64,000 bases of DNA. Origin: Piromyces finnis (Eukaryota; Neocallimastigomycota; Neocallimastigomycetes; Neocallimastigales; Neocallimastigaceae). This document shows, one piece after another, positions 63,938-64,000 of the stretch (within the stretch, counting starts at the first letter, position 1; each line of letters begins with the position of its first letter). The stretch covers positions 1 to 64,000 of the forward strand of contig MCFH01000078.1 in assembly GCA_002104945.1 (NCBI GenBank), read 5' to 3'. The notes below the pieces were generated by a model that ran no database searches, had not been told where the DNA came from, and saw only the letters and a list, made by a program, of their open reading frames with translations. The translations under genes were made by a program, and so were the position numbers.

Positions 63938-64000
63938 AATTACTTTTATATACCAACAATTTTCTCCCTCCTTTTATAAGAAAAAGAAGAAAAGGAAAAT
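63938..64000. other. Window end, 3' flank of Med31
   Basis: Sixty-three bases of AT-rich sequence after the Med31 stop. Nothing further can be recognised. Confidence 0.5.

Overview
The window looks like nuclear DNA of an anaerobic gut fungus (Neocallimastigomycota). The intergenic DNA is almost pure A and T, with endless homopolymers and microsatellites. Coding exons are short islands of normal composition separated by small GT-AG introns. The clearest taxonomic clue is a secreted GH9 cellulase carrying three fungal dockerin (CBM10-type) modules, a hallmark of gut-fungal cellulosomes. No CRISPR array and no convincing tRNA or rRNA gene was seen.

Layout. Positions 1-8171 hold two tail-to-tail copies of a LINE retrotransposon: a broken + strand copy cut by the window edge and an intact - strand copy with a 1508-residue ORF (endonuclease, reverse transcriptase, Cys/His knuckle). 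Positions 8772-9160 hold two exact-length 124-bp tandem repeats joined to a scrap of the same LINE. Next come translation factor eIF4A (9814-11704, -), a decayed CTL/Pns1-like membrane protein (14170-14616, -), an 840-bp hexanucleotide array (16944-17780), a giant SH3-DH-PH Rho GEF (21729-28089, +), an FCP1/SCP-type phosphatase (33320-35147, +), a second and more diverged LINE relic (37660-38135, -), the GH9 cellulase (38691-41636, -), an unrecognised small secreted six-cysteine protein (45042-45554, +), cofactor-independent phosphoglycerate mutase (48532-50229, +), a Big1/Voa1/ATP6AP1-like V-ATPase assembly protein (52530-53739, +), a CaMKK/LKB1-like protein kinase with a large insertion in its catalytic domain (56238-62224, +), and Mediator subunit Med31 (63148-63937, +).

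Exon structures were worked out by hand from reading frame, splice consensus and family conservation. All multi-exon models close in frame. The genes do not form one pathway. They sort into highly expressed housekeeping and lignocellulose genes (eIF4A, phosphoglycerate mutase, GH9), whose codons favour GGT, AAC, AAG and GTT, and regulatory genes (Rho GEF, kinase, phosphatase) with AT-rich codons and long disordered, repeat-rich segments.

The strongest item for follow-up is a predicted 3-nucleotide micro-exon in the GH9 gene at 41001-41003, which restores the conserved GGYYDAGD active-site motif. Next are the ~380-residue insertion inside the kinase domain, the palindromic LINE pair that may be an assembly artefact, the orphan secreted protein, and the basic N-terminal extension on phosphoglycerate mutase.
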